Shown here: piece by piece, positions 15,990 through 24,908 of the stretch
Layout: each line of letters starts with the position of its first letter
How positions within the stretch are numbered: position 1 is the first letter of the stretch
Source of the DNA: JBJELF01 sp051879015
Lineage (GTDB): Bacteria > Bacillota > Clostridia > Lachnospirales > Lachnospiraceae
DNA length: 32,405 nt
Assembly (NCBI GenBank): GCA_051879015.1
Contig: JBJELF010000009.1
Location: 1-32,405, forward strand
Direction: 5' to 3'
Notes under the pieces: generated by a model
Database searches by the model: none
The model's input: only the letters and a program-made list of their open reading frames with translations
Told to the model about the DNA's origin: nothing
Position numbers and translations under genes: made by a program

Positions 15990-16056
15990 ACGATTCAGCT
16001 AATATCTGAGTCTGATAGTGCTGATGCAGCAGGTCACTCGATTTTAGCTGAATCGT
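15990..16056. repeat. 13-bp inverted repeat enclosing a small hairpin
   Basis: ACGATTCAGCTAA (15990-16002) has its exact reverse complement TTAGCTGAATCGT at 16044-16056. The 41-nt loop holds a nested hairpin TGCTG-ATG-CAGCA (16019-16031). It lies just beyond the last V-ATPase gene in the direction of transcription and before the carboxypeptidase gene, without a T tract. It may stabilise the operon's 3' end, or be a repeat-element copy. Confidence 0.65.
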
Positions 16057-16078
16057 GATAATATCATTGTATGCAGTT

Positions 16079-16696
16079 TTAAGAATGCATTCGTTTGATT
16101 ACTTTTAAGCGTGTAAATTCTTCTCGTTCTTTTTCCTCCAATGCATTGGCGATGCTAATGGTCAGTGACTGGTAACGAGGAATCGTGATATTTTTCAATG
16201 CGTTGGCACGCTTCTGTGTCTTTTGGATATTGGAAGCAAGGCGGTAAGCGGAGTTTTCCACCATGGAAAGCTTGATTGTCAGTGCTTTTACCTTTTGAAA
16301 ACTAGCGCAGGCTGTATCCAGAGATTCACGGGTGTCAAAAAAGGTATAATTGGGTTTATCTGACATTGTAGCATCGTACTCTACTAACGGAATCTCTGTA
16401 CCCATGATACTGCGAGTCTTGATGCGAATGCCGTTATCCTCGGGAACTGAGTTTGCGATAGCTTCAACTTTTTGAATCCCAAGGTCAATATTGGCAAGCT
16501 GCAATGCCCTGTAGGCAGCGGTGAAGGTTTCATCAATCTCCGTCTGTATATTGGAAGCTTCATCAATTAAATTCATCAATTCCTTGATGAGAATATTACG
16601 TTTCTTATCCATCAGTTCATAGCCTTGCTGTGCCAATTTGAGTGAATTTTTGGCGGCAATTAAATTGCCTTTGGTGGGAACGGCATTTAAATCCAT
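16079..16696 (-). CDS. ntpD: V-type ATPase subunit D
   Basis: Central-stalk subunit D of the V/A-type ATPase, which turns within the A3B3 ring and couples ATP chemistry to ion transport. The 205-residue protein begins with the family signature PTKGNLIAAKNSLKLAQQGY, followed by LMDKKRNILIKELM, and is mostly long alpha helix with coiled-coil character at both ends. GGGGGG lies 7 bp before the ATG. It is last of nine genes in the operon, 15 bp after subunit B. Confidence 0.95.
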   Translation of the reverse strand: MDLNAVPTKGNLIAAKNSLKLAQQGYELMDKKRNILIKELMNLIDEASNIQTEIDETFTAAYRALQLANIDLGIQKVEAIANSVPEDNGIRIKTRSIMGTEIPLVEYDATMSDKPNYTFFDTRESLDTACASFQKVKALTIKLSMVENSAYRLASNIQKTQKRANALKNITIPRYQSLTISIANALEEKEREEFTRLKVIKRMHS

Positions 16697-16711
16697 AAAA
16701 AATCCCCCCTA

Positions 16712-18082
16712 TCAATAATATTTATTCAACAGCTTGGTATCAATACGGTCCAATTCTTCTCTTGGCAGCATACGCAGCAGCTCCCAGCCAATATCCAAAG
16801 TTTGAAGAATGCTTCGATTCTCTTGCTCACCCTGTCCAATGAAGCGGGATTCAAATTCCTTTCCAAAGGCTAGGTACATCTTGTCAGTAGCAGAAAGTTC
16901 ATCCTCGCCGATGACGGAAGCCAAAGAACGGGCATCTCCCACCTTGGCATAGCAGGAGAATAGCTGGTTGGCAACTGCTTGATGGTCTTCTCTCGTGTAG
17001 CCAGCACCAATACCGTCTTTCATCAGACGAGACAAGGATGGCAGTACACTGATGGGCGGATAGACGGACTGACTATGAAGGTCACGGTCCAGTACAATCT
17101 GTCCTTCGGTGATGTATCCGGTTAAGTCAGGGATTGGGTGAGTGATATCATCATTTGGCATGGTCAAAATAGGAATCTGTGTCACAGAACCTTTAGCACC
17201 TTTTACGATACCTGCACGCTCATAGATGGTAGCCAGCTCACTATACAGATAGCCGGGATAACCCTTTCTGGAAGGAATTTCACCTTTGGAGGAAGAAACC
17301 TCACGCATAGCCTCCGCAAAGGAAGTCATATCGGTTAAGATAACCAAAATATGCATATTTTTCTCAAATGCCAGATATTCCGCAGCAGTGAGAGCAACTT
17401 TTGGAGTAATCAAACGTTCCACAACAGGGTCATTGGCTAAATTTAAGTACATAACTACATGGTCACTGACACCACTCTCCTCGAAGGTCTTGCGAAAAAA
17501 GTTAGCCACATCATATTTGACACCCATAGCGGCGAAGACGATGGCAAAATTTTCATCGGAGCCAGTGCCAAGGGAAGCCTGATTTACAATTTGAGCTGCC
17601 AGACGGTCATGAGGAAGTCCATTTCCAGAGAAAATAGGAAGCTTCTGTCCACGAATAAGGGTAGTCAATCCGTCAATGGCAGAAATACCAGTCTGAATAA
17701 AGTTTCTTGGATATTCACGGCTGACTGGATTTAAAGGCTGACCGTTGACATCGCGTTTGGTTTCTGCATGAATCGGAGCTAATCCGTCGATAGGAGTTCC
17801 GATTCCGTTGAAAGTACGTCCGAGAATTTCCTCGGAAAGTTCTACCTCCATAGGATGTCCTGTCAATCTTGTATGGGTATTCATCAGAGAAATATTTTCC
17901 GTACTCTGAAATACCTGAATGACTGCACGGTCTTTATAACATTCAATGATACGGCCTAATTTCTTCTCCGCACCATTATCCACGGAAATTTCTACAATTT
18001 CATCGTAAGCTGCGTCCTCCACACCTTCCAGTGCAATCAGAGGACCGTTGACTTGGCTTAAGCCTAAATATTGAATTGTCAT
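16712..18082 (-). CDS. ntpB: V-type ATPase subunit B
   Basis: The non-catalytic nucleotide-binding subunit B of the peripheral A3B3 head. The 456-residue length fits the family. It starts MTIQYLGLSQVNGPLIALEG and includes PVSREYPRNFIQTGISAIDGLTTLIRGQKLPIFSGNGLPHDRLA in the centre; the normal P-loop Lys is absent, as expected for B. AAAGGAGGAC stands before the ATG. It lies 15 bp after subunit A and 15 bp before subunit D, consistent with a tight operon and stoichiometric assembly. Confidence 0.97.
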   Translation of the reverse strand: MTIQYLGLSQVNGPLIALEGVEDAAYDEIVEISVDNGAEKKLGRIIECYKDRAVIQVFQSTENISLMNTHTRLTGHPMEVELSEEILGRTFNGIGTPIDGLAPIHAETKRDVNGQPLNPVSREYPRNFIQTGISAIDGLTTLIRGQKLPIFSGNGLPHDRLAAQIVNQASLGTGSDENFAIVFAAMGVKYDVANFFRKTFEESGVSDHVVMYLNLANDPVVERLITPKVALTAAEYLAFEKNMHILVILTDMTSFAEAMREVSSSKGEIPSRKGYPGYLYSELATIYERAGIVKGAKGSVTQIPILTMPNDDITHPIPDLTGYITEGQIVLDRDLHSQSVYPPISVLPSLSRLMKDGIGAGYTREDHQAVANQLFSCYAKVGDARSLASVIGEDELSATDKMYLAFGKEFESRFIGQGEQENRSILQTLDIGWELLRMLPREELDRIDTKLLNKYY

Positions 18083-18097
18083 TTTATTGTCCTCCTT

Positions 18098-19864
18098 TTA
18101 AGCATTCTTTTCTAAGATTTCCTGATAAAAATCGTCGATGGCTTTGTGATAATCATGAAACAGTTCCAGATGGTCATTGGGCACATCATATTTAATATTT
18201 ACCACACGGTCAAAAATATTACTTTGCTTGAGAATGCTCATAGGCATACCCATGGCGATGAGCAGCTTAGAGCGCTCATAGAGGTACAGGATGGTCTGCA
18301 TCATCTTAAATTGTTTCTCCAGAGAGACGCAGGTATCGTCTTTGTGGAAGGCATTTTGCTGTAAAAATCCCAGACGGATGACACGGGAGATTTCAAGTAC
18401 TAATTTCTGGTCATCTGGAAGGACATCCGAACCAATCAGTTTGACAATCTCCATCAAAGAACTTTCTTGATTTAAGAGAGAGATAATCTGATTACGGAAG
18501 TGGATAAAGTCCTTATGAACATTTTTAGTGTACCAAGGGGCCAAATCATTGACATATTCGCTGTAGGAGGTCAGCCAATGGATAGCGGGGAAATGTCTTG
18601 CGTAGGCAAGAGACTTATCCAATCCCCAGAAACAGCGAACAAAACGCTTGGTATTTTGGGTGACAGGCTCAGAGAAGTCAGAACCTTGTGGGGATACAGC
18701 ACCGATGATAGTGACGCTGCCATCGGTTCCGTTTAAGTTCTGCATATAACCAGCTCTCTCATAAAAAGCGGAAAGTTTGGAAGCTAGATAAGCTGGGAAT
18801 CCTTCCTCAGCAGGCATTTCCTCTAGTCGGCCAGACAACTCACGCAGTGCTTCCGCCCAACGGGAAGTAGAATCTGCCATGATAGCTACATGGTAGCCCA
18901 TGTCGCGGTAGTATTCTGCTAAGGTCAAGCCAGTATAAATGGAAGCCTCACGGGCAGCCACTGGCATGTTGGATGTGTTGGCAATCAAGGAAGTACGAGC
19001 CATTAGCTTGTTGCCTGTACGTGGGTCTACCAACTCAGAAAATTCTTCCAATACCTGAGTCATCTCGTTTCCACGTTCCCCACAGCCAATGTAGATGATG
19101 ATATCTGCATCAGACCACTTGGCAATGGAATGCTGGGTCATCGTTTTTCCAGTACCGAAGCCGCCTGGTATCGCAGCGGTTCCGCCTTTGGCAATAGGGA
19201 AGAGGGTATCTAAAACACGTTGACCGGTAATTAAAGGCTGGGAAGCTGGAAAGCGATGATTCGTTGGTCTTGGAATACGAATCGGCCATTTCTGTGTCAT
19301 AGATAATTCCTTTATTTCACCTTTTGGAGTTTGGAGAGTAATCAGGGTCTGGTCAATGTTGTATTCCCCGTCATTGACGACAGAGAGTACGGTACCCTCC
19401 AGATTGGGAGGTACCATAACTTTGTGCAGGATGGCGGGAGTCTCAGGTACTTCTGCAATGATGGTACCTGGATAAACCATCTGACCAACGGTAACGGTGA
19501 TGTGGGTAGGCCAGAGTTTGGTTCTGTTCAGTGCGTCAACGCTGACACCGCGATTGATATAGAAACCACTGTCCTTTGCAATTTCACTTAGAGGGCGTTC
19601 AATACCGTCAAAAATGTTGTTGAGGATACCGGGAGCTAAAGTTACAGAGATAGGGGCTCCTGTGGAAATGACTTCTTCACCCGGTTTTAAGCCAGTGGTC
19701 TCCTCGTAAACCTGAATGGTAGTACAATCGGCGGTCAGTCGAATAACCTCGCCAACTAGATGTTGTTTGCCGACATACACCATTTCATTCATGCGGAAGG
19801 AGGTCTTGCCGCTGATATAGATGACAGGACCATTAATTCCGTAGATAATTCCTTTAGTTGCCAT
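18098..19864 (-). CDS. ntpA: V-type ATPase catalytic subunit A
   Basis: Catalytic subunit A of the V/A-type ATPase, 588 residues. The N terminus MATKGIIYGINGPVIYISG is canonical. The Walker A P-loop GGFGTGKT is at residues 234-241 after KGGTAAIP, and the A-specific non-homologous insert lies upstream (about 110-185). The ATG at 19864 is chosen because GGAGGT lies 6 bp upstream and the sequence before it (to 19933) overlaps the coding end of subunit E. A and E overlap by 11 bp and the A ribosome binding site is within E, so translation is probably coupled. Confidence 0.97.
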   Translation of the reverse strand: MATKGIIYGINGPVIYISGKTSFRMNEMVYVGKQHLVGEVIRLTADCTTIQVYEETTGLKPGEEVISTGAPISVTLAPGILNNIFDGIERPLSEIAKDSGFYINRGVSVDALNRTKLWPTHITVTVGQMVYPGTIIAEVPETPAILHKVMVPPNLEGTVLSVVNDGEYNIDQTLITLQTPKGEIKELSMTQKWPIRIPRPTNHRFPASQPLITGQRVLDTLFPIAKGGTAAIPGGFGTGKTMTQHSIAKWSDADIIIYIGCGERGNEMTQVLEEFSELVDPRTGNKLMARTSLIANTSNMPVAAREASIYTGLTLAEYYRDMGYHVAIMADSTSRWAEALRELSGRLEEMPAEEGFPAYLASKLSAFYERAGYMQNLNGTDGSVTIIGAVSPQGSDFSEPVTQNTKRFVRCFWGLDKSLAYARHFPAIHWLTSYSEYVNDLAPWYTKNVHKDFIHFRNQIISLLNQESSLMEIVKLIGSDVLPDDQKLVLEISRVIRLGFLQQNAFHKDDTCVSLEKQFKMMQTILYLYERSKLLIAMGMPMSILKQSNIFDRVVNIKYDVPNDHLELFHDYHKAIDDFYQEILEKNA

Positions 19865-20444
19865 TTGGTGTACCTCCGTCAAACTTGAAATTTTCTTTGG
19901 TTTCCTGATATTTTGTGTCGAAAGAATAATCAATTAAAATATTTTTCTTTGGAATAACTGCACGAGTGCCGCCGCCGAAGGAGAAGGCACTGATCGTCAG
20001 CATGGTATTCGTTTCTTCCTGCAAATAGGAAAGTTTGTCTTTATCGTCAGGATCAATATAGATAATAATCTGCTCATCCTTGGCAAAGGATTTTTCTTTT
20101 TTAATTTGTCTGACAAGAAGCTGAGTATAGGCATCACTCTTTTTGTACTCAGTCAATTTTTCAGCTACCTCAGCGAAGAGTTTTTCTTTCAATTCACTGT
20201 GCTTTAAGCTAAGCCGATGTTTGATGTGCATTTGTTCGCGGGCCATTTGAGCGTTGCCATCACGTTGAATGCGCTCTTTTTCATGACGAATCTGGAGTTC
20301 TGCCTTTTGTTGTTCTGCTTCCTGATGTTCTTTAAAAATTTTTTCTAAAGCAGAGGAATAATCTTCCAGTGCCTTACGACTCTCTTCGTGGGCAGCCGTT
20401 ATCGTAGTGTTTCGAAAATATTCCAGCTTTTCTTCTGTTGTCAT
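19854..20444 (-). CDS. ntpE: V-type ATPase subunit E
   Basis: Peripheral-stalk subunit E, 196 residues. The N-terminal half is a long Glu/Lys/Gln-rich helix that would pair with the G/H subunit as a stator coiled coil; the C-terminal half is a small globular domain with the typical ending GGTRAVIPKKNILIDYSFDT. The ATG at 20444 (MTTEEKLEYF) is preceded by AAGGTGGGG at a good distance; the longer frame to 20489 runs into subunit F. It begins 19 bp after subunit F and overlaps subunit A. Confidence 0.9.
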   Translation of the reverse strand: MTTEEKLEYFRNTTITAAHEESRKALEDYSSALEKIFKEHQEAEQQKAELQIRHEKERIQRDGNAQMAREQMHIKHRLSLKHSELKEKLFAEVAEKLTEYKKSDAYTQLLVRQIKKEKSFAKDEQIIIYIDPDDKDKLSYLQEETNTMLTISAFSFGGGTRAVIPKKNILIDYSFDTKYQETKENFKFDGGTPNGN

Positions 20445-20463
20445 AAAACCCCACCTTCTTTCT

Positions 20464-20772
20464 TTACAGTTTGAGCCCAATCGCTTCATTAATATAGGAT
20501 GTAATAAAATCGGGACGACGACCGGTACCGTGACGGTCCGGCACCTCGATAATCAATGGCATAGAGTGGGTAAGCTTGGCATGCTGGATAACCTCTGGAA
20601 AATCGCGGCCAAATTTTTCTGTCAGCAGCAAAATTCCAATCTCTTTGTCAGCAAAGGCGTCCTCCAAAGCCTGCTGCAGTTCCTGTTTTTCATGGACAAC
20701 GCAGCCTTCTATGCCGGTGAGGCGCATACCCGTGTAAGTATCGATATTATCACTAATCAGATACATTTTCAT
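20464..20772 (-). CDS. ntpF: V-type ATPase subunit F
   Basis: Subunit F of the V/A-type ATPase, 102 residues, part of the central rotor with subunit D. It starts MKMYLISDNIDTYTGMRLTG and contains the family pattern IGILLLTEKFGRDFPEVI and the ending PDFITSYINEAIGLKL. The ATG at 20772 fits AGAGAGGG 7 bp upstream; the longer open frame to 20835 reads into subunit K and is rejected. It lies 14 bp after subunit K. The label F follows archaeal/Thermus usage; Enterococcus calls the equivalent subunit G. Confidence 0.9.
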   Translation of the reverse strand: MKMYLISDNIDTYTGMRLTGIEGCVVHEKQELQQALEDAFADKEIGILLLTEKFGRDFPEVIQHAKLTHSMPLIIEVPDRHGTGRRPDFITSYINEAIGLKL

Positions 20773-20786
20773 AATGAAACCCTCTC

Positions 20787-21221
20787 TTACAGACGGCTGA
20801 TAATCATGAAAGCAATAATCAAACCGTACAAGCAAACACCCTCTGCCAAACCTACGAAAATCAGGGACTTACCAAGTACGGAGGAGTCTTCGCTGATGGC
20901 ACCAAGAGCTGCGGATGCAGCAGAAGAAACGGCGATACCACCACCAAGACAGGAAAGACCGACAGAGAGGGCTGCACCAATGTAACCTAAACCAGCAGCG
21001 GAGCTGGCAGCTTCAACCGTTTCCTCAGCAGCAGCGGCTTCTGCGGGAGAGAGTGTGACAATGGCAGCGGCGATGACAACAACAGCGGCAGCAGCTACAT
21101 TCATAAACAAAGTTTTCTTGTAGCGCTTTTTGCTCTGCTTACCTAACAAAAAGTAAGCAAATGGGATAACGATAGTTAAAGTCAATGCGATAATAAATAA
21201 GATAGATGTAATAAGATTCAC
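20787..21221 (-). CDS. ntpK: V-type ATPase proteolipid subunit K
   Basis: Membrane rotor (c-ring) subunit, 144 residues. The C-terminal hairpin is canonical: YIGAALSVGLSCLGGGIAV then SLIFVGLAEGVCLYGLIIAF with the ion-carrying Glu in LAEG. The N-terminal half has two more hydrophobic segments (about 3-27 and 39-57) joined by a basic loop GKQSKKRYKK, which do not look like a second c-type hairpin and lack a membrane carboxylate. The start is GTG at 21221, fixed by AGGAGG 9 bp upstream; the ATG at 21254 lies upstream of that site. The Glu is followed by Gly-Val and no Gln is seen in the first helix, which fits protons better than Na+ (inference). Confidence 0.92.
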   Translation of the reverse strand: MNLITSILFIIALTLTIVIPFAYFLLGKQSKKRYKKTLFMNVAAAAVVVIAAAIVTLSPAEAAAAEETVEAASSAAGLGYIGAALSVGLSCLGGGIAVSSAASAALGAISEDSSVLGKSLIFVGLAEGVCLYGLIIAFMIISRL

Positions 21222-21310
21222 GATAAATAACCTCCTAATGTAATGCTTATACATAATGATTCCTGTATGTTGAAGCCTGCAAAGCAGGCATAAATATTTG
21301 AGTCAAACAA

Positions 21311-23242
21311 TTATTTGGCCATTTTGTAAGGGTGAAATTCGCGGCCGCTGCCTTTGTAGAAACGGCTGAAAAATTCATAGTATTCCAAACGAAGTACTTG
21401 GATACCAACAATCAGTCCCTCAAAGCCGCAGACGAACAAATTTCCAAGAATGACCACAATCCAGTTGAGAGAGCCACCATTTTCTGCTCCTGCCAACATC
21501 ATAACAACCTCCATCATAGCGCCGTGGCTGACTGCGAAGGCACCGATACGGATGAAGGAGATGGTATTGGAAAAGTAGCTCAAGAGCACCTCAATCAATT
21601 CAAAGATTGCCTGGACAACAATCATCACGGGACCATTTGACTCTTCTGCTTTCTTCTTTAGTACAAGAGCCGCTACCTGCTCCTTAAAGCCAACTAAAAT
21701 CAGCGGAACGACAAAGAAGATGACGAGAATCATAGTGGCAGGAAGAGTATGTCCAGTCATATATAATACAACGGTCAAAACGACAGCTGCATAAAATACC
21801 AGACCAGCGATACCGTTGGTATCAAAGTAAGCATTTTCCAAATCACGGTTTTTGAAGCAGACAATGATGTGCAAAATCATAGTGATGATAATCATTGCCA
21901 TACCAAAAGCGATGGCCACCACGAAGACGGTGTTTAAACTTCCGATGAATGGAAGGGTTGTCATTGCTTCACCCGGTTTAAGCCACAGAGCAGGAATTAC
22001 ATCTTCAAAACCAAAGACGCTTCCGAACATGAAACCGAAGAACATAGAGAAAATACCTGCGTAGCCGATAATTCCAGCCAAGTCCATTTTCTTTAATTTA
22101 TATAAGGTAAAGCCGCCGATACAGAGCAGAAGTCCATGCCCTACATCGCCGAACATCCAACCAAAGATAAAGGTGTAGGTAAGAGCCAAAAACAAAGTAG
22201 GGTCAAACTCATCGTAGGCGGGAAGTCCATACATGCGTGTATACATCTCAAATGGTTTGAGAATCTTTGGATTTTTTAGCTTGGTTGGAGATTTGGCGGA
22301 GGCAATACTTTCCTGATTTTCGATGATACAGTAAATATTGTCATCCTGTTCCGTTTCTTTGATAAATTTTTTGCAGTCGTGATCTGTCATCCAGCCACAG
22401 AGAATGTAGTAACTCTCAGAACCGTTTTTGCTTGGAGTGCAGGCTGCCATCTTGCGAATATCAAAGTTCTGGGCAAGATGGGACAGAACCTCATAGGCAC
22501 TGACAATATTTTCTGCGTAGTCCGACAGCATTACTTCTTTTTTGGCGTTGAGATTCTCTTGCTGCTTGGAAATATCTTCCAGTTCATGATCAATTTGCAT
22601 TACAATTTCAGCCGGGGTACCTGAATATCCGTCTGGAATACGAATTCTCTCAAAGTGAATGGATTTGTAAGCTACATCCACTTTGTAGACCTGATCAGCC
22701 GGCGCAAAGCTGACACCGTAGATGTATTCATTATCTGAGTAGCATCTGTAAAACAGTGTGTTTACGGTATCATAGATAAAATTAGTAAATGTGGCTTCAT
22801 AATCCTTGGAGATACGACCAAAACGGTATTTGATATGCTGGAATTTTAAAATTTTTTCCAAATCAAAATCAAGATTGATAAATGGTGTGATGGTATCTCT
22901 TGTGCGAAGCAGCTCTGCCTTGTGAGCAGTAAGGGTGTCTGTCTGTTCTTTTAGACTGGCCAATGATTGATAGGCTGTTTGAACAGTGTCAATCGCTTGT
23001 TCAGGGGACATTTCTTTGGGCTGGGATGTCTGATGAGATAAATACTGCATCAATTCTTCAGCACGGTGGAAACTCTCCTTGTAGGGATTGACGGTGTTAA
23101 ATGGTCTTAAGTCAGCAGCAGTTTTTAACTGGGACAAAGCATTTTCTAAATGAATTTCATAACGGGACAGATATTTCCCTGTCATGCGGTCAATGTCACT
23201 TTGAGGCCCAGTGATGCTGACAAATTGCATTTTTTCAATCAA
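21311..23242 (-). CDS. ntpI: V-type ATPase subunit I (a-subunit)
   Basis: The large membrane stator subunit that forms the ion half-channels against the K ring, 643 residues. The hydrophilic N-terminal half (about 1-335) begins IEKMQFVSITGPQSDIDRM; the C-terminal half has about seven or eight transmembrane helices with the typical GWMFGDVGHGL segment and the late SYFSNTISFIRIGAFAVSHG. The start is TTG at 23242, since GGGAGGTGA lies 6 bp upstream (complement of 23249-23257); an internal ATG at 23230 is not so well placed. It lies between subunit C upstream and K downstream in the operon. Confidence 0.96.
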   Translation of the reverse strand: MIEKMQFVSITGPQSDIDRMTGKYLSRYEIHLENALSQLKTAADLRPFNTVNPYKESFHRAEELMQYLSHQTSQPKEMSPEQAIDTVQTAYQSLASLKEQTDTLTAHKAELLRTRDTITPFINLDFDLEKILKFQHIKYRFGRISKDYEATFTNFIYDTVNTLFYRCYSDNEYIYGVSFAPADQVYKVDVAYKSIHFERIRIPDGYSGTPAEIVMQIDHELEDISKQQENLNAKKEVMLSDYAENIVSAYEVLSHLAQNFDIRKMAACTPSKNGSESYYILCGWMTDHDCKKFIKETEQDDNIYCIIENQESIASAKSPTKLKNPKILKPFEMYTRMYGLPAYDEFDPTLFLALTYTFIFGWMFGDVGHGLLLCIGGFTLYKLKKMDLAGIIGYAGIFSMFFGFMFGSVFGFEDVIPALWLKPGEAMTTLPFIGSLNTVFVVAIAFGMAMIIITMILHIIVCFKNRDLENAYFDTNGIAGLVFYAAVVLTVVLYMTGHTLPATMILVIFFVVPLILVGFKEQVAALVLKKKAEESNGPVMIVVQAIFELIEVLLSYFSNTISFIRIGAFAVSHGAMMEVVMMLAGAENGGSLNWIVVILGNLFVCGFEGLIVGIQVLRLEYYEFFSRFYKGSGREFHPYKMAK

Positions 23243-23290
23243 TGATAGTCACCTCCCTGAAAATAGTAGTATAAAATTGTGGATTATCAT

Positions 23291-24325
23291 TTACGAGGGC
23301 AACGATGACAAATCGGGTGTGATGCCGTATCGAATGGATTCGATGATACGAATCACTTGATTGATTTCCTGTTCCTTCTGGTAAAGATAATGGTTAATAG
23401 ATGCAATAGAGTAAGGATTATGGCGGCTGGTGCTTTGGAAGATTGCTCCGACAAGCTGCGTATAGAGCTTTTCGATAGAAAGCATTCCTCCGGTGGGATT
23501 ATAATGCTTGACATAAGGAGTCTGCTCAAATAGCTGAATCAGCTCATCAAGAGTCTCACTTTCAACCATTTTTGCCAGCAAATCCTTCTTGATACGATAG
23601 TTGATAGGGACGATGAGGGAGTAAATCTCAACCGCATTCATTCGATAAAACTTCTTGGCGCGGAAAATCCATTGAAGATTGAGCAAGTCAATCTGACTGC
23701 CAAAGGCTTCTGTAATGAGCTCTCGTTCCTTGCCTTTCAAAATTTTGTCCTTTTCTTTCCACAAATAATTGAAATAGTGAAGGTCCAGACTGGTCTCATA
23801 ATCAAACAAAGTAGCTTGACTGGATTCGTGAACGGCGTGCAGTGTTGGATAGTAGCGAGAATTTCGCATACAGTGGATGAAATCATCCATATTTTTGCAT
23901 GTACTTAGTTCATTCAGGTCCAGATCTGAATGTTGATTAAGAAAATTTTGAAATAATTTGAAGTTCAGGCTGACTACCGTATCGGAATAGGCACTCTGCA
24001 GGCAAACCTTTAAGAGTGCGATTTCATAGTGCATGAAGTATAAATCTAAGAACTTTCGCTGGTTGAGATTAGCAAAGTGATAAAGCTTAGAAAAATCATG
24101 ATAAAGCGAGTAAATCAGATTGGACTCAATCTCTCGGCGATGGAGTTGATGAATACTATCTTCCGAAAAAATATCCGCATAGGACTCAAAATGATTGAGA
24201 TAGGACAGGGCCTCTGATACGCTTCCTGTGGCAGCGAGATGCTGATATTCTTCTGGTTTGATGAGTTTACTCTTCATGGCACGGACTTTTGTGGTAATAC
24301 CACTGTAGGTAAAAATTCCAGACAT
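23291..24325 (-). CDS. ntpC: V-type ATPase subunit C
   Basis: Subunit C (eukaryotic d equivalent), a funnel-shaped three-domain helical protein that joins the rotor shaft to the K ring. The 344-residue length fits. It starts GIFTYSGITTKVRAMKSKLI and includes RREIESNLIYSLYHDFSKL, NLQWIFRAKKFYRM and the late YLYQKEQEINQVIRIIESIRYG, all typical of the family. It is second in the operon, before I. In the Enterococcus and Thermus operons C instead follows E, so the gene has been moved. AAAGGATGATAC precedes the ATG. Confidence 0.92.
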   Translation of the reverse strand: MSGIFTYSGITTKVRAMKSKLIKPEEYQHLAATGSVSEALSYLNHFESYADIFSEDSIHQLHRREIESNLIYSLYHDFSKLYHFANLNQRKFLDLYFMHYEIALLKVCLQSAYSDTVVSLNFKLFQNFLNQHSDLDLNELSTCKNMDDFIHCMRNSRYYPTLHAVHESSQATLFDYETSLDLHYFNYLWKEKDKILKGKERELITEAFGSQIDLLNLQWIFRAKKFYRMNAVEIYSLIVPINYRIKKDLLAKMVESETLDELIQLFEQTPYVKHYNPTGGMLSIEKLYTQLVGAIFQSTSRHNPYSIASINHYLYQKEQEINQVIRIIESIRYGITPDLSSLPS

Positions 24326-24355
24326 GTATCATCCTTTCTGTTCAAAATCCTGCGG

Positions 24356-24667
24356 TTAGTCCATTAAGATAGTCTGTAAAATGGAATCAGCAAGAGTCGT
24401 ATGATTTTGAACATAATTATTTTCCAACTGCTGCAGCGTCTGTTGGGTGGCAGTTTCCTGAGCAGACAGCTCAAACTGAATCTGCTTGTTTAGGTCTGTT
24501 TGAAGCTTGGCAATCGTATCAGCAGTGGATTGTTGGAGTATCTTGTCATATTCAGATGTCTTCTGTTCCATCTGTGCAGCAATGACTTTTTTTTGGGAAT
24601 CCGTCTGTGCACGGACAGAAGCGGCATCTTGTTCTATGGCATAAAGTTGTTCAATTAGTGTATTCAT
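24356..24667 (-). CDS. V-type ATPase subunit G/H-like peripheral stalk protein
   Basis: First gene of the V-type ATPase operon. The 103-residue product is predicted to be nearly all coiled coil (MNTLIEQLYAIEQDAASVRAQ, then Gln/Ala/Glu-rich helix), the architecture of the stator subunit called G in Thermus or H in archaea, which pairs with E. The ATG at 24667 has AGGAGA about 9 bp upstream; the longer frame to 24811 has a cysteine-and-basic extension unlike the family and no better site. Length and shape fit, but coiled coils give little specific similarity, so the assignment leans on operon position. Confidence 0.75.
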   Translation of the reverse strand: MNTLIEQLYAIEQDAASVRAQTDSQKKVIAAQMEQKTSEYDKILQQSTADTIAKLQTDLNKQIQFELSAQETATQQTLQQLENNYVQNHTTLADSILQTILMD

Positions 24668-24806
24668 AGATGCCCTTCTCCTTTCTTTCATAGTTTTTGT
24701 AAAGTCTCGTCTTTTTTCGGCAGATAACACTGTTTTCTTACATGCTTTTCTAATTGATTGAAAACATGTGATGCGTGGAAAAGCAGAGACGGTTATATAG
24801 AGTGTG

Positions 24807-24908
24807 TTCAATAATAATGTTTATTGAAAATACTTTCATGGTAGTAATATTTGATAAGATTGGCATTTCTATACTTAATTCCTATCATACATCTTTTTGT
24901 GCAAAAAG
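24807..24908. promoter_or_regulatory. Two inverted repeats between the V-ATPase operon and trmB
   Basis: TTCAATAA (24807-24814) and TTATTGAA (24821-24828) form an 8+8 repeat with a 6-bp centre. CTTTTTG-TG-CAAAAAG (24893-24908) is a 7+7 palindrome. Both lie upstream of the divergent V-ATPase operon and could be operators. The 430-bp gap from 24668 to 25099 otherwise holds the trmB promoter and an AT-rich stretch; I could not pick a convincing V-ATPase promoter. Confidence 0.4.

Noticed and set aside
15961..15990. TTGCCT and CATAAT as a minus-strand promoter of the carboxypeptidase gene
   Set aside because: The expected start would fall within the ribosome binding site, so it was not listed.
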